Part shown: positions 44,269 to 52,893 of the stretch, one piece after another | Layout: every line of letters starts with the position of its first letter | How positions within the stretch are numbered: the stretch's first letter is position 1 | Assembly (NCBI RefSeq): GCF_900101265.1 | Contig: NZ_FMZS01000007.1 | Span: forward strand, 186,001 to 250,000 | Direction of reading: 5' to 3' | DNA length: 64,000 bases | Source: Massilia sp. PDC64 | GTDB lineage: Bacteria > Pseudomonadota > Gammaproteobacteria > Burkholderiales > Burkholderiaceae_D | Program-made: the position numbers and the translations under genes | The notes under the pieces: generated by a model | What the model saw: only the letters and a program-made list of their open reading frames with translations | Database searches by the model: none | Told to the model about the DNA's origin: nothing

Positions 44269-45843
44269 ATGCTTCGTCGTCACGCACTTACTCTCCTCTC
44301 CGCCGCGCTGCTGGGCATTGCCAACCCGGCCGCGGCCCAGCTGCAAGCCTCGCCGCCGGCGTCGATGACGGCCCCGCTGCCGATCCCCGTCACGGACGCG
44401 CTGCGCGCGGCGGCGATTCCCGAGGATGCCATGAGCGTGCTCGTCCTGCGCGGCGACAAGACGGTGCTGTCGCACCTGGCCGACCATCCGCTGCACCCGG
44501 CATCGACGATGAAACTCGTCACGACCCTGATCGCCCTCGAACAGCTGGGCCCCGTGTTCCGCGGCCGCACGGAGATGCGCACGACGGGCGAGGTCAAGGG
44601 CGACATGCTGCACGGCGACCTCGTGCTGCGCGGGGGCGCCGACGTCGACCTGTCCACGGAGACGTTGACGACCATGCTGCGCGCCCTGCGCTACCAGAGC
44701 ATTCGCACGATCGCCGGCAACCTCGTTGTCGACCGCACGCTGTTCAACCCGGCCCGCGCAGACATCGGCGTGCCGCCGTTCGACGAGGCGCCGGAGGCGT
44801 ACTACAACGCGATCCCGGACGCGCTGTTCGTCAACCGCAACATGCTGCAGCTGGACATCCGCTCGACGCCGCGCCCGGACGGCAAACCGGCCACGCGGGT
44901 GCGCGTCGCGATGCAGCCGGAACTCGACGGCGTGACGGTCGAGACAGACATGAAGCTCATCGATGCCGACTGCGCCACCTGGGAAAACGGGTGGAAGATC
45001 CCGGAAGCCGTGCCGCGCGCGGGCGGCGGCATCAAGGTCGTGCTGCACGGCACCTTCCCGAAAAACTGTGTGGCCAGCAATTCCATCAACGTGATCGACC
45101 GCCAGGAATACGTCGCCCGCCTCGTGCGCCGCCTGTGGAAGACGCTGGGCGGCACCATCACGGGCACGGCCGTCGAAGGCGCCACGCCGCCGGGCGCGCG
45201 CCTCCTGGCCGAGCACGTGTCGCGTCCGCTGCCGGAAGTCGTCCGCGACATCAACAAGCCGTCCGACAACACCCTCGCGCGCCTGCTCTTCCTGAGCCTG
45301 GGCGCGCTCGAATCCGACCCCGTGCTGGGCAGCCGCCCGCAGCCGGCCGCGTCGGCCACGTCCGCCACGGCGCCCACGACGCTCGCGCGCAGCGAGGCGG
45401 TCGTGCGCGCCTGGATGCGCACGCACGGCATCGACGATACCGGCTTCGTCGTGGAAAACGGTTCCGGCCTGTCGCGCATCGAGAGCATCACGCCCATTCA
45501 GATGGCGGGCCTGCTGCAGGCGGGCCTGCGCAGCAACTGGGCGCCGGAATTCCAGGCCAGCATGCCGATTGCGGCCGTGGACGGCACGATGCGCCGCCGC
45601 CTGCACGACAGCCCTGCCGCCAGCCGCGCGCGCCTGAAGACGGGCACGCTGTCCAACGCCGTCGCGCTGGCCGGCTACGTGCCGGATGCGGACGGCAGGC
45701 AGTGCGTGCTCGTCGCCTTCGTCAACAGCGACCGGGTCGGCAACGGGCGCGGCCGGGCCGTGCTCGATGCGCTCGTCGACTGGGTCGCGCGGCTGGATGG
45801 AACGCCGGCGGCCGTCCCTGCCGTCACGAACCCGGCACCGTAA
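44269..45843 (+). CDS. dacB: D-alanyl-D-alanine carboxypeptidase/endopeptidase (PBP4, S13)
   Basis: 524-aa S13-family penicillin-binding protein acting on D-Ala-D-Ala ends and crosslinks of periplasmic peptidoglycan. Signal peptide MLRRHALTLLSAALLGIANPAAAQ. Catalytic triad motifs: SxxK as PASTMKLVTT, SxN as KPSDNTLARLL, and KTG in RLKTGTLSNAVALAGY. The large insertion between the first two motifs (about residues 90-300) is typical of PBP4. AAGGA precedes ATG 44269. Co-directional with the SpmAB fusion 21 bp upstream. A TAA at the end forms part of the palindrome CCGTAACC-AC-GGTTACGG shared with the convergent gene. Confidence 0.93.
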   Translation: MLRRHALTLLSAALLGIANPAAAQLQASPPASMTAPLPIPVTDALRAAAIPEDAMSVLVLRGDKTVLSHLADHPLHPASTMKLVTTLIALEQLGPVFRGRTEMRTTGEVKGDMLHGDLVLRGGADVDLSTETLTTMLRALRYQSIRTIAGNLVVDRTLFNPARADIGVPPFDEAPEAYYNAIPDALFVNRNMLQLDIRSTPRPDGKPATRVRVAMQPELDGVTVETDMKLIDADCATWENGWKIPEAVPRAGGGIKVVLHGTFPKNCVASNSINVIDRQEYVARLVRRLWKTLGGTITGTAVEGATPPGARLLAEHVSRPLPEVVRDINKPSDNTLARLLFLSLGALESDPVLGSRPQPAASATSATAPTTLARSEAVVRAWMRTHGIDDTGFVVENGSGLSRIESITPIQMAGLLQAGLRSNWAPEFQASMPIAAVDGTMRRRLHDSPAASRARLKTGTLSNAVALAGYVPDADGRQCVLVAFVNSDRVGNGRGRAVLDALVDWVARLDGTPAAVPAVTNPAP

Positions 45844-45849
45844 CCACGG

Positions 45850-46524
45850 TTACGGCTTGCTCGCCTCGCCCGTCGCCGTCTGCGTCGAAGCGAGCGGCGC
45901 ATCGCCGCCCTCCAGCCATGGCGTGCCCGGCAGGTTCGGCTTCGCTTCCACCAGCGACACCTGCGCCTTCGTGTTCGCGCGGATCGAGCGCACGATGTCC
46001 AGCATCGTGGTCTCGGTGAATTTTTCCGGTGTGCCGAGCATCATGCCGCCCACCCGGCGCGGCCAGGACAGCCAGCCGCCTTCGGGCTTCGTGAAGACGG
46101 CGTACATGTCGAGGTGGTAGCCGTTCTTGTACGGGAACAGGCAGGCGACCATGTTCATGTTGTCGCCGCCGCGCACTTTCGGGGCGGCCTTGGCGGTCCA
46201 GGACGCGCCTTCGCAGCTCGGGCTCTTGTCGACGGCGGTACCGGGCGCGGCGCTCGCGGGGTCGGCCATCTTGAAGTGGCCGGGCAGATCGGTTGCCTCC
46301 ACGCCGGCCGGTGTCGCGATGGAGGCTTCCTTCACGTTGCGGTTGAGGCCTTCCGTGGCGGCGCTGGCCACGGCCTCGCGCGCGGCGTCGGTCTTGATGT
46401 CGAACACGCGGTAGTACTCGACCGTGGTGTCGCGCGCGGCGAACCGGCTGCCGGCATCGGTGCTACAGCCGGCCAATGCGGTCATCGTCAGCAGAATAAA
46501 ACAGGACAACAGCGAGCTCTTCAT
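45850..46524 (-). CDS. Putative lipoprotein, 224 aa
   Basis: Lipoprotein with signal peptide and lipobox MKSSLLSCFILLTMTALAGC (Cys20). The mature part is about 205 aa (DTTVEYYRVFDIKTDAAREAV..., SIRANTKAQVSLVEAKPN) and shows no domain I recognise. AAGGAG lies 6 bp before ATG 46524. Convergent with dacB, ending 6 bp after it. Not obviously linked to the peptidoglycan-salvage operon, whose last gene ends at 46645 on the same strand, 120 bp upstream. Confidence 0.75.
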   Translation of the reverse strand: MKSSLLSCFILLTMTALAGCSTDAGSRFAARDTTVEYYRVFDIKTDAAREAVASAATEGLNRNVKEASIATPAGVEATDLPGHFKMADPASAAPGTAVDKSPSCEGASWTAKAAPKVRGGDNMNMVACLFPYKNGYHLDMYAVFTKPEGGWLSWPRRVGGMMLGTPEKFTETTMLDIVRSIRANTKAQVSLVEAKPNLPGTPWLEGGDAPLASTQTATGEASKP

Positions 46525-46644
46525 CTCTTTCTCCTTCGCGTGGGTCAGTGGACCGATTGTCCCGGCGGAGAAATGGAGGGGAATGAGCTTGCTCAAGCGT
46601 GCACGGATGCCGTCAGCGTGGCGCGACAGGACCGTGCGACGGGG

Positions 46645-47259
46645 TCAGAGCACGCGGCGGAAAGTCTGGCGCACGAGGTTGCGGTCGCCGCAATCGAAGT
46701 GCCACCACTCCGTGTTGATGCCGACGAAGCCGGCCTGGAACATGGCGTCGCGCAACAATTGCCGGTTCGCGATTTGCACAGGGGTCAGTTCCCCGCTGGC
46801 GAGAAAGCGCGCTTCCAGGGCGGGGTGGGAGAGTTCCGTCATGTCGTCGAAGCCCGTGCCCATGTCGAGCTCGCGGCCTTCCTCGTCGAGGATCGTGATG
46901 TCCAGCGCCATCCCGAACGAGTGGATCGACCCGCGCTGCGGATTCGCGAGATACATCTGCAGGTCGGTACCGGCCAGCGCATCCCACAGTTGCTGCTGCA
47001 CGCGCTGCGGACGCAGGGCATCCAGCACGAGCGGCGTGCAGCCGGGGCGCTTGTCCTTCAGCCACGCGACGACGCGCTCCAGCGCGGCAGCCGCGTCGCG
47101 GTGCAGCCACGCGCAATCGTAGGGCGAGTACAGATCGCGGCCGACGAAATTGTTCGGGGTCGCGTAGCGCAGGTCGACGGCGATGCCTTCGATGGTGGAG
47201 AGGTGGCGGAAATCGGGGTGGCCGGCGATGTCCTCGCTGGCGATGGTATTCAGGAACAT
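46645..47259 (-). CDS. ddpX: D-alanyl-D-alanine dipeptidase (VanX/DdpX family, M15D)
   Basis: 204-aa zinc D-Ala-D-Ala dipeptidase. The M15D signature is intact: SxHxxGxAxD as SIHSFGMALDITI (two ligands) and EWWHF as INTEWWHFDCGD (catalytic Glu and third ligand), with Arg in DALRPQRVQQQLW. No signal peptide, so cytoplasmic, as DdpX. It overlaps the LysR gene by 10 bp and closes the salvage operon. D-Ala released here is a substrate for the D-amino-acid dehydrogenase at 56.7 kb. The stop codon lies inside a GGGGTCAGAGCAC repeat copy. Confidence 0.92.
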   Translation of the reverse strand: MFLNTIASEDIAGHPDFRHLSTIEGIAVDLRYATPNNFVGRDLYSPYDCAWLHRDAAAALERVVAWLKDKRPGCTPLVLDALRPQRVQQQLWDALAGTDLQMYLANPQRGSIHSFGMALDITILDEEGRELDMGTGFDDMTELSHPALEARFLASGELTPVQIANRQLLRDAMFQAGFVGINTEWWHFDCGDRNLVRQTFRRVL

Positions 47260-48155
47260 CGTTTATCCAACAGGTTGCGCGCCGTGGCGCCGATGCACAT
47301 GGCCAGCTCGCGCGCACCGTGCGACAGCGGCGCGTGGCTGGCCGTCAGCAGGTACAGCTGGACGGGAATCGTCGGCGCCCACGGGCGGCATTGCACCTTG
47401 CCCGGCGCGGCGGACGCGGCCGTGAAGGGATCGAGCACGGCCGTGCCCGCCCCCGCCTCGACGAGAGAACGCGCGATCTGGTACGTCTGCACGACGGTGC
47501 GGAACACCGGGTGCACGTCCTGCGCCTCGCATGCGGCCACGACCATTTCACCGAGCGGATCGCGGTCGGCCAGGCCGATCAGCTCGCCACTGAGGCCGGA
47601 CGGCGTGATCGGTTGCGCGCACTCCGCGTCGGTCCACGTGCCGGCCGGCGCCATCACCGTCAGCGCGCCCTGCGCGATCGGCTCCGCTTCGATGCCGGGG
47701 TGGCGCGGGTCCTGCAGCGACAGCGCGAGGTCAGCCTCGCCGAGACGCAGCGCATTCACGATCTCGCTCGTGTGGAACGTGGCGAGCTCGCAGCGGGTCT
47801 GCGCGAAATCGCGGCGCCACACGGTCAGCGCGGCGGGCAGCACGGAGACGGCGATGGTCGGCGTGGAGACAAGGCGTACGGTTTCCTCGGCACGGTTTTT
47901 CAGGCTCGCGGCCAGGCGGCGGATGCCCTGCAAATCGCGGTTCAGCTTTTCCGTCTCGGCGAACAGGCGGTGCGCTTCCGGCTTCGGAATCAGCTTGCCC
48001 CGCACACGCTCGAACAGGGGCATGCCCAGCTGCAGCTCCGCGTGCTGCAGGACTTTCGTCACGGCCGGCTGAGAAATGTGCAGCACCTGCGCGGCGCCGC
48101 TGATGGTGCCGACCTGCATGATGGCGTGAAAGACTTCGATATGGCGCAGGCGCAT
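47250..48155 (-). CDS. LysR-family regulator of the salvage operon
   Basis: 301-aa LysR regulator: HTH ISGAAQVLHISQPAVTKVLQHAE, effector domain about 90-295 (VSVLPAALTVWRRDFAQTRCELATFHT). It belongs to the CysB/OccR-like group. It sits inside the operon rather than divergent from it: 13 bp after the amidase gene and overlapping ddpX by 10 bp. It is therefore likely to be co-transcribed with the genes it controls, possibly in response to a muropeptide or amino sugar; this is inference. Confidence 0.88.
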   Translation of the reverse strand: MRLRHIEVFHAIMQVGTISGAAQVLHISQPAVTKVLQHAELQLGMPLFERVRGKLIPKPEAHRLFAETEKLNRDLQGIRRLAASLKNRAEETVRLVSTPTIAVSVLPAALTVWRRDFAQTRCELATFHTSEIVNALRLGEADLALSLQDPRHPGIEAEPIAQGALTVMAPAGTWTDAECAQPITPSGLSGELIGLADRDPLGEMVVAACEAQDVHPVFRTVVQTYQIARSLVEAGAGTAVLDPFTAASAAPGKVQCRPWAPTIPVQLYLLTASHAPLSHGARELAMCIGATARNLLDKRCS

Positions 48156-48168
48156 CGTTCTTTCCCCG

Positions 48169-49128
48169 TCACTGCTGCACGGGCACCGGCGGCGTCGGAG
48201 GAACAGTCTCCGGCGCGGGCGGTGCCGGCGGCGCGGGCGGTACAGGCGGCTGCGGCGGCGCGGGCGGCACCGGTGTCTCGCCCGGAATGATGACAGGCGC
48301 CGTGATCACCGGCGCCGGCAGCGGCTGCGGCAGCGGACCGGTCGGGTTCGTCAGCGCTTCCAGCAGCGCGGCCGTCTCGACGTCCGGATTGCCGTCGATA
48401 TTGGCCGGACGGTATTTCATCTGGAAGGCCGACAGCACGGTGCGCGTCTGCTCGTCGAGCACGCCCGACTGCACGAGGCCGTAGCCCCACGTCGCCAGCT
48501 TCTTCTGGTACCACGCGATGTCCGGCAACTGGACCTGGAAGATCGGCACGAGCATGGCCACGCGGTTCGCATCCGGCCACGCGACGAGGCCGGCGGCCGC
48601 GAGCTGGCGCCACGGGAACATCGGGCCCGGGTCCTGCTTGCGCAGCGGGGCGATGTCGGAGTGGCCCAGCACGTTTTCCGGTGCGATGTGATGGCGCGTG
48701 ACGATGTCGCGCACGAGCGGGATCAGCGCGTCGATCTGCGATTGCGGGAACGGCGCGTAGACGCGGCCATTGGGGGTATCTTTCCAGCCCGGGTTGACGA
48801 TCTCGATGCCGATCGAGCTGTTGTTCAGCTGCGTGAAATTCTTCCAGCTCGAATTGCCCGCATGCCAGGCCGCGTTCTTCTCGTCGACGAGGTTGTAGAT
48901 GACGGGGACGGGATCGTCCGTGACGAGGTAGTGCGCGCTGACTTCCTGCTGGGTCAGGATCTTGATGGAATCCGCGCGGTTGCTGACGGTGTAGTGCAGC
49001 ACGAGGAAGCGCGCGCGGCTGCTCTGGCCTTTGGCCGTGTACGTGTGGTCGTATTGCGGTCCGGTGGGTGGCGGCGTGGCGCAGCCGGCCAGCAGGGCGA
49101 GGAGCAGGGTCGCGACGAGTGTCTTCAT
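48169..49128 (-). CDS. N-acetylmuramoyl-L-alanine amidase, lipoprotein (AmiD-like)
   Basis: 319-aa Amidase_2 (PGRP-like) zinc amidase, cutting the bond between MurNAc and L-Ala. Lipobox LLLALLAGC (Cys16) targets it to the outer membrane. Zinc ligands: His in FLVLHYTVSNRADS, His and Asp in LGHSDIAPLRKQDPGPMFPW; catalytic Glu in SIGIEIVNPG. A peptidoglycan-binding PG_binding_1 domain follows (about 195-270, LATWGYGLVQSGVLDEQTRTVLSAF). The last ~50 residues are proline-rich (PVPPAPPQPPVPPAPP). It overlaps the kinase gene by 4 bp (ATGA). Confidence 0.93.
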   Translation of the reverse strand: MKTLVATLLLALLAGCATPPPTGPQYDHTYTAKGQSSRARFLVLHYTVSNRADSIKILTQQEVSAHYLVTDDPVPVIYNLVDEKNAAWHAGNSSWKNFTQLNNSSIGIEIVNPGWKDTPNGRVYAPFPQSQIDALIPLVRDIVTRHHIAPENVLGHSDIAPLRKQDPGPMFPWRQLAAAGLVAWPDANRVAMLVPIFQVQLPDIAWYQKKLATWGYGLVQSGVLDEQTRTVLSAFQMKYRPANIDGNPDVETAALLEALTNPTGPLPQPLPAPVITAPVIIPGETPVPPAPPQPPVPPAPPAPPAPETVPPTPPVPVQQ

Positions 49129-50087
49129 GTCGATGTCGTGGGGTTGAGTGGATCGGCGGCGAGCGCCATGCGCGCCGCCGCGTGATGGGCCTGGCCCGGT
49201 GTCTGGGTCAGCGCAATATCGGGCAGCGCCGTGCGCATCGTGGCGACGATGAGCGGATGCAGCTCCGCGGCCCGCCCGGAGACGGCGACGGGACGCGGTC
49301 CGAAGCGCCCCGTCAGCGCCAGCGCGAGGCGCGCCAGTTCGCGGCCGGCCGCGCGCAGGATGTCGGCGGCCACCGGGTCGCGGTCCGCCGTCGCGGCCAC
49401 CGCGAGCGCCAGCTTGCCGACGGCGCCCCGTTCCTGGCCGTAAATGAACTGGCGCGAATATGCCCAGTCGGCGCCGCCGACGTAGTCGAACACGGCTTGC
49501 GCCATCGGCGACGATTCCCAACTGCCGGGCCGCTCGTCTTCGAGGCGCCAGATGTGGCGCAGCGCCTCTTTTGCGATCCAGAAGCCGCCGCCGCCATCGT
49601 CCAGCACGACGCCGCGTCCGCCCGCGCGATGGAACTGGCCGTGCGCGTCGACGAACGCGCCGATGGAGCCCGTGCCCGCGTACACGAGATAGCCTTCGCC
49701 CGGCGCGAAGCTGGCGCGGTAGGCGATCTCCATGTCGCTGCAGAAATGGATGCGGGCGGGGTCGACGTGCAGTTCTTCCGCGAGCCAGCGCTGCAGCAGT
49801 TCGCTGTCGCCCCCGAAGCCCGTCAGGCCCGCTTCCACCTTGCCGGGCACGCCGTGCACGAGGGCGTCGGTGGCCAGCTGGGCGAAGGTGGCACGGACGG
49901 CATCGCGGCCGTGCGGGGTGCCCATCTGCAGGGCGGACAGGCCGGCGACGCGGCCCTCGGCCACGATGGCGCCGCCGGGCGCAGCGAGGGCCCAGCGCGT
50001 CTCGGTGCCGCCGGCGTCGATGCCGAGTCCCAGGCTGCCAGCCGGACTCGGCGGTATAGGTTCGGGTTGCGAATCGATCATGATCAC
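49125..50087 (-). CDS. BadF/BadG-type sugar kinase (putative MurNAc/GlcNAc kinase)
   Basis: 320-aa ASKHA-fold kinase of the BadF/BadG/BcrA/BcrD family, which includes N-acetylglucosamine kinase and the clostridial MurNAc/GlcNAc kinase MurK. Phosphate-1 motif LGLGIDAGGTETRWALAAPGG, phosphate-2 VYAGTGSIGAFVD, then GRGVVLDDGGGGFWIAKEAL. The neighbouring murQ etherase needs MurNAc-6-phosphate, so phosphorylation of MurNAc (and GlcNAc) is the best guess. Start ATG 50087 or ATG 50081. It overlaps the amidase by 4 bp. Confidence 0.85.
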   Translation of the reverse strand: MIMIDSQPEPIPPSPAGSLGLGIDAGGTETRWALAAPGGAIVAEGRVAGLSALQMGTPHGRDAVRATFAQLATDALVHGVPGKVEAGLTGFGGDSELLQRWLAEELHVDPARIHFCSDMEIAYRASFAPGEGYLVYAGTGSIGAFVDAHGQFHRAGGRGVVLDDGGGGFWIAKEALRHIWRLEDERPGSWESSPMAQAVFDYVGGADWAYSRQFIYGQERGAVGKLALAVAATADRDPVAADILRAAGRELARLALALTGRFGPRPVAVSGRAAELHPLIVATMRTALPDIALTQTPGQAHHAAARMALAADPLNPTTST

Positions 50088-50154
50088 CCGCCAGTGTACG
50101 CCGTCAGGCGCTCATCGGGCGAATGAATGGTGGCGTGCGACGCATGACCCAAGG

Positions 50155-51747
50155 TTATGCCTTGCGCCACGCTTCGATCCGCGGACTCTCGTTACCGAGG
50201 CGGTCGACGGCGCTGACGACGATGGCATCCGCCGCGCCCAGCTTCGCATCGTCCGGCACGGCCCAGTCCACGCGCGACGCGGGCGCGACGGCGAAACGCC
50301 ACTGGTTGCCGAAGCGCGACCAGATCGCGTACATCGCGTTGGCCTTCCCGGCCACGAGTTTCAGGTACACGGACGGGCCCTTGCGCACGGCCGCGACGGA
50401 TGGCGCGCCCGGTCCCTCGTTGCCGAGCCACGGCGTGGCCGGAACGAGCGCGGGGCCCGGATAGGACACGGCGCGCAACTGGTCGCTGATCCCTTTGCGA
50501 TTTTCCATCAGCGGCGCCATGCTGAAGTGCACGTGGCCATTTGCATTCGGACGCGCTCGCGTGTGGTCGATCTGGTCGAGGATTTCCTGCGGCGGATAAT
50601 CCTTCGTCGGTGCACCGATGCGGCTCGTGAACAGGCCCGGCCATACGTGACGGCCCTTCGGATTCTGCGTCAGCCAGTAATCCAGCAGCACGTCGTACGC
50701 CTGGCCCGGCTGGCGGATGCCCCAGTACAACTGCGGCGAGAAATAATCGAGCCAGCCATTTTGAAGCCACGTCTCCGCATCGGCGTACAGCTTGTCGTAC
50801 TGCGAAAAGCCGACGATGCCGCGCGGGCGGCGGTCCGGGCGGCCCAGGCCGAATGGACTGATGCCGAAGCGCACCCAGCTCTTTTCGCGGTGGATGCCGT
50901 CGTACAGCGCCTCGATCAGGCGGTTGACGTTCTGGCGCCGCCACGACGCGCGGTCGAGCCGCCCGCCGCCGGCCACGTAGCGCTGCCACGCGGGCTCGTC
51001 CGGGAAGTCCAGCTCGGCCTTCGCGGTGCGGCCTTCCAGCGCCGCGCCTTCCGCGCCGGTGGCCGTCGGGGCCTCGATCGGGTACGGATAAAAATAATCG
51101 TCGATGTGGACGCCGTCGATGTCGTAGCGGCGCACAACGTCCAGCACGACGTCCAGCGTCTGCTTGACGGCGGCTTCCTCGCCCGGGTCCATCCACTGGT
51201 ATTTACCGTAGGTTTTGACGGCGGCGGGATTCGTGCGCGTGATGTGGTTAGCCGCGGCCGGCGAGCGGGCGCCGTTGTGGCGGGCGCGATACGGATTGAA
51301 CCATGCGTGCAGCTCGAGCCCGCGCGCATGCGCCTGCGTGACCCAGAATTTCAGCGGGTCGTACCACGGCTGCGGCGCCTGGCCCTGCAGGCCCGTCAGG
51401 TATTCCGACCACGGCTCGATCTTCGACGGATAGATGGCATCCGCGGCCGGGCGCACCTGCAGCACGATGGCGTTCAGGTTCAGCGCCTTGGCGCGGTCGA
51501 GGATGGCGATGGCTTCGGCCTGCTGCTTGTCGGCGGAGAGGTTCGGCTTGCTGGGCCAGTCGATGTTGGCGACGGTCGACACCCACGCGGCACGGAATTC
51601 GCGAGGCGCGGGCGGCGGTTCGTCACCGGCGGGCACGTTGCTCACCAGCGGGGGCGTCGAACTGCAGCCCGACATGAGGCCACCCATCGCCAGCGCACCG
51701 GCGACTCCCGCGAACGCGAATGCGCGTCGTTTCTGATCAGGTTGCAA
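50155..51747 (-). CDS. GHL10-family glycosyl hydrolase lipoprotein (DigH/YngK-like)
   Basis: 530-aa lipoprotein (lipobox LMSGCSS; signal segment AFAFAGVAGALAMGGLMSGC) with a glycosyl-hydrolase-like 10 TIM barrel: EFRAAWVSTVANIDWPSKP, NLNAIVLQVRPAADAIYPSK, HAWFNPYRARHN, and YDIDGVHIDDYFYPYP with its acidic cluster. E. coli DigH (YddW) of this family cuts glycan strands freed of stem peptides, which fits an amidase in the same operon. Starts in TTG/GTG codons at 51753-51745; I chose TTG 51747, 6 bp after AGGAG. C-terminal FN3-like domain. Confidence 0.88.
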   Translation of the reverse strand: MQPDQKRRAFAFAGVAGALAMGGLMSGCSSTPPLVSNVPAGDEPPPAPREFRAAWVSTVANIDWPSKPNLSADKQQAEAIAILDRAKALNLNAIVLQVRPAADAIYPSKIEPWSEYLTGLQGQAPQPWYDPLKFWVTQAHARGLELHAWFNPYRARHNGARSPAAANHITRTNPAAVKTYGKYQWMDPGEEAAVKQTLDVVLDVVRRYDIDGVHIDDYFYPYPIEAPTATGAEGAALEGRTAKAELDFPDEPAWQRYVAGGGRLDRASWRRQNVNRLIEALYDGIHREKSWVRFGISPFGLGRPDRRPRGIVGFSQYDKLYADAETWLQNGWLDYFSPQLYWGIRQPGQAYDVLLDYWLTQNPKGRHVWPGLFTSRIGAPTKDYPPQEILDQIDHTRARPNANGHVHFSMAPLMENRKGISDQLRAVSYPGPALVPATPWLGNEGPGAPSVAAVRKGPSVYLKLVAGKANAMYAIWSRFGNQWRFAVAPASRVDWAVPDDAKLGAADAIVVSAVDRLGNESPRIEAWRKA

Positions 51748-51756
51748 CACCAACTC

Positions 51757-52893
51757 CTAGACTTTGACGAACCACCGTTTGCGCCACATGCCCCACGCGA
51801 CGAGGAACATGCACGCATCGAACAACACGGCATGCAGCAGCGACGTATTGACGGCACCGATCGGCAATGCGGCGATCGGCGCGTACAACGTCCGGCCCAG
51901 CGACCGCAGGCTGCCGTCCGGCTGGGCGAATTTTACATAGCCCAGCATTTTCGCGATAAATCCGGAAAACGCAAAGATGAACAGTGCGTTCATGCCATAG
52001 ATGACGAACGGAAGCGTCCAGCGCGCCGCCAGCGACCGTACACGGGCGGACGGGCTGACGTCCAGCGGCCAATAGAATGCGGAAAATGCCAGGCAGGCCA
52101 GGCCGGTCATCAGGAAGCAGTAGGATGGTGTCCACAGGCTCTTGTTGATCGGCATGAGGATGATATCGAGAAACAGTCCAATCGCGACGCACGCGATGCC
52201 GGCGACCACCAGGCCGGCGACCTGCCGGCTTCTGTCCACGTTCGACGCGAGCCAGCGCCCGGCCAGCACGCCGAACAGCTGGCTGCACAGCGCGGGCAAG
52301 GTCGACACGATGCCTTCCGGATCCCACGTCTTCGATTGCACCCACAGGTGATTGCCCAGCAGCGTGCGGTCGACCCACGCGCCGAAGTCCTGCCCGGGCT
52401 CCAGCACGCCGGCGCCGATGCCGGGCACGGGCACGTAGAGCATCAGCACGCTGTACAGCGCCAGCAGGCCCGCGATGACGGCCAGTTGCGCGCGCCAGCC
52501 GCAATACACGACGATGGGCGCAGCCAGCAAGGTGCACAGCGCGATCCGCTGCAGCACGCCGGGGATGCGCACTTTCTCGATATTGAAATACGGCATGAAG
52601 TTCAGCAGGAAGCCGATCAGGAAGATCAGCAGCGCGCGTTTGGCCAGCTTGGCGAGCAGCCGTGGCCTGTCCGCACCGGCCGCCGCGAGGCGCCCCAGCG
52701 ACAAGGCCATTGCCACGCCGCCGATGAACAGGAAGAACGGGAAGATGCAATCCGTAAAGGTCCAGCCGTGCCACTTGGCGTGTTCCAACGGACCGTACAA
52801 ATGGCCCCAGTCGCCCGGGTTATTCACCAGCACCATCGCGGCAATCGTAAAACCGCGGAAGGCGTCGAGCGACACGAGGCGGTTATTGTTCAC
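51757..52893 (-). CDS. nagX: NagX-like membrane acyltransferase (DUF5009/HGSNAT-like)
   Basis: 378-aa polytopic membrane protein, about ten hydrophobic segments, starting VNNNRLVSLDAFRGFTIA. The segment RLVSLDAFRGFTIAAMVLVNNPGDW and WHGWTFTDCIFPFFLFIGG mark the DUF5009 family, which includes NagX of N-acetylglucosamine gene clusters and resembles heparan-alpha-glucosaminide N-acetyltransferase. I chose GTG 52893, which overlaps the transporter stop (GTGA); a longer upstream reading frame is just the reverse of the transporter's end. Its precise reaction is unknown; a role in amino-sugar acylation is inferred. Confidence 0.85.
   Translation of the reverse strand: MNNNRLVSLDAFRGFTIAAMVLVNNPGDWGHLYGPLEHAKWHGWTFTDCIFPFFLFIGGVAMALSLGRLAAAGADRPRLLAKLAKRALLIFLIGFLLNFMPYFNIEKVRIPGVLQRIALCTLLAAPIVVYCGWRAQLAVIAGLLALYSVLMLYVPVPGIGAGVLEPGQDFGAWVDRTLLGNHLWVQSKTWDPEGIVSTLPALCSQLFGVLAGRWLASNVDRSRQVAGLVVAGIACVAIGLFLDIILMPINKSLWTPSYCFLMTGLACLAFSAFYWPLDVSPSARVRSLAARWTLPFVIYGMNALFIFAFSGFIAKMLGYVKFAQPDGSLRSLGRTLYAPIAALPIGAVNTSLLHAVLFDACMFLVAWGMWRKRWFVKV

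Noticed and set aside
43063..45606. 847-codon open frame on the minus strand
   Set aside because: Shadow of the SpmAB fusion and dacB, both with firm motifs.
45838..45855. CCGTAACC-AC-GGTTACGG as a bidirectional terminator between dacB and the lipoprotein gene
   Set aside because: The stem lies in the stop codons but has a 2-nt loop and no U-tract on either strand, so I list it only as a note.
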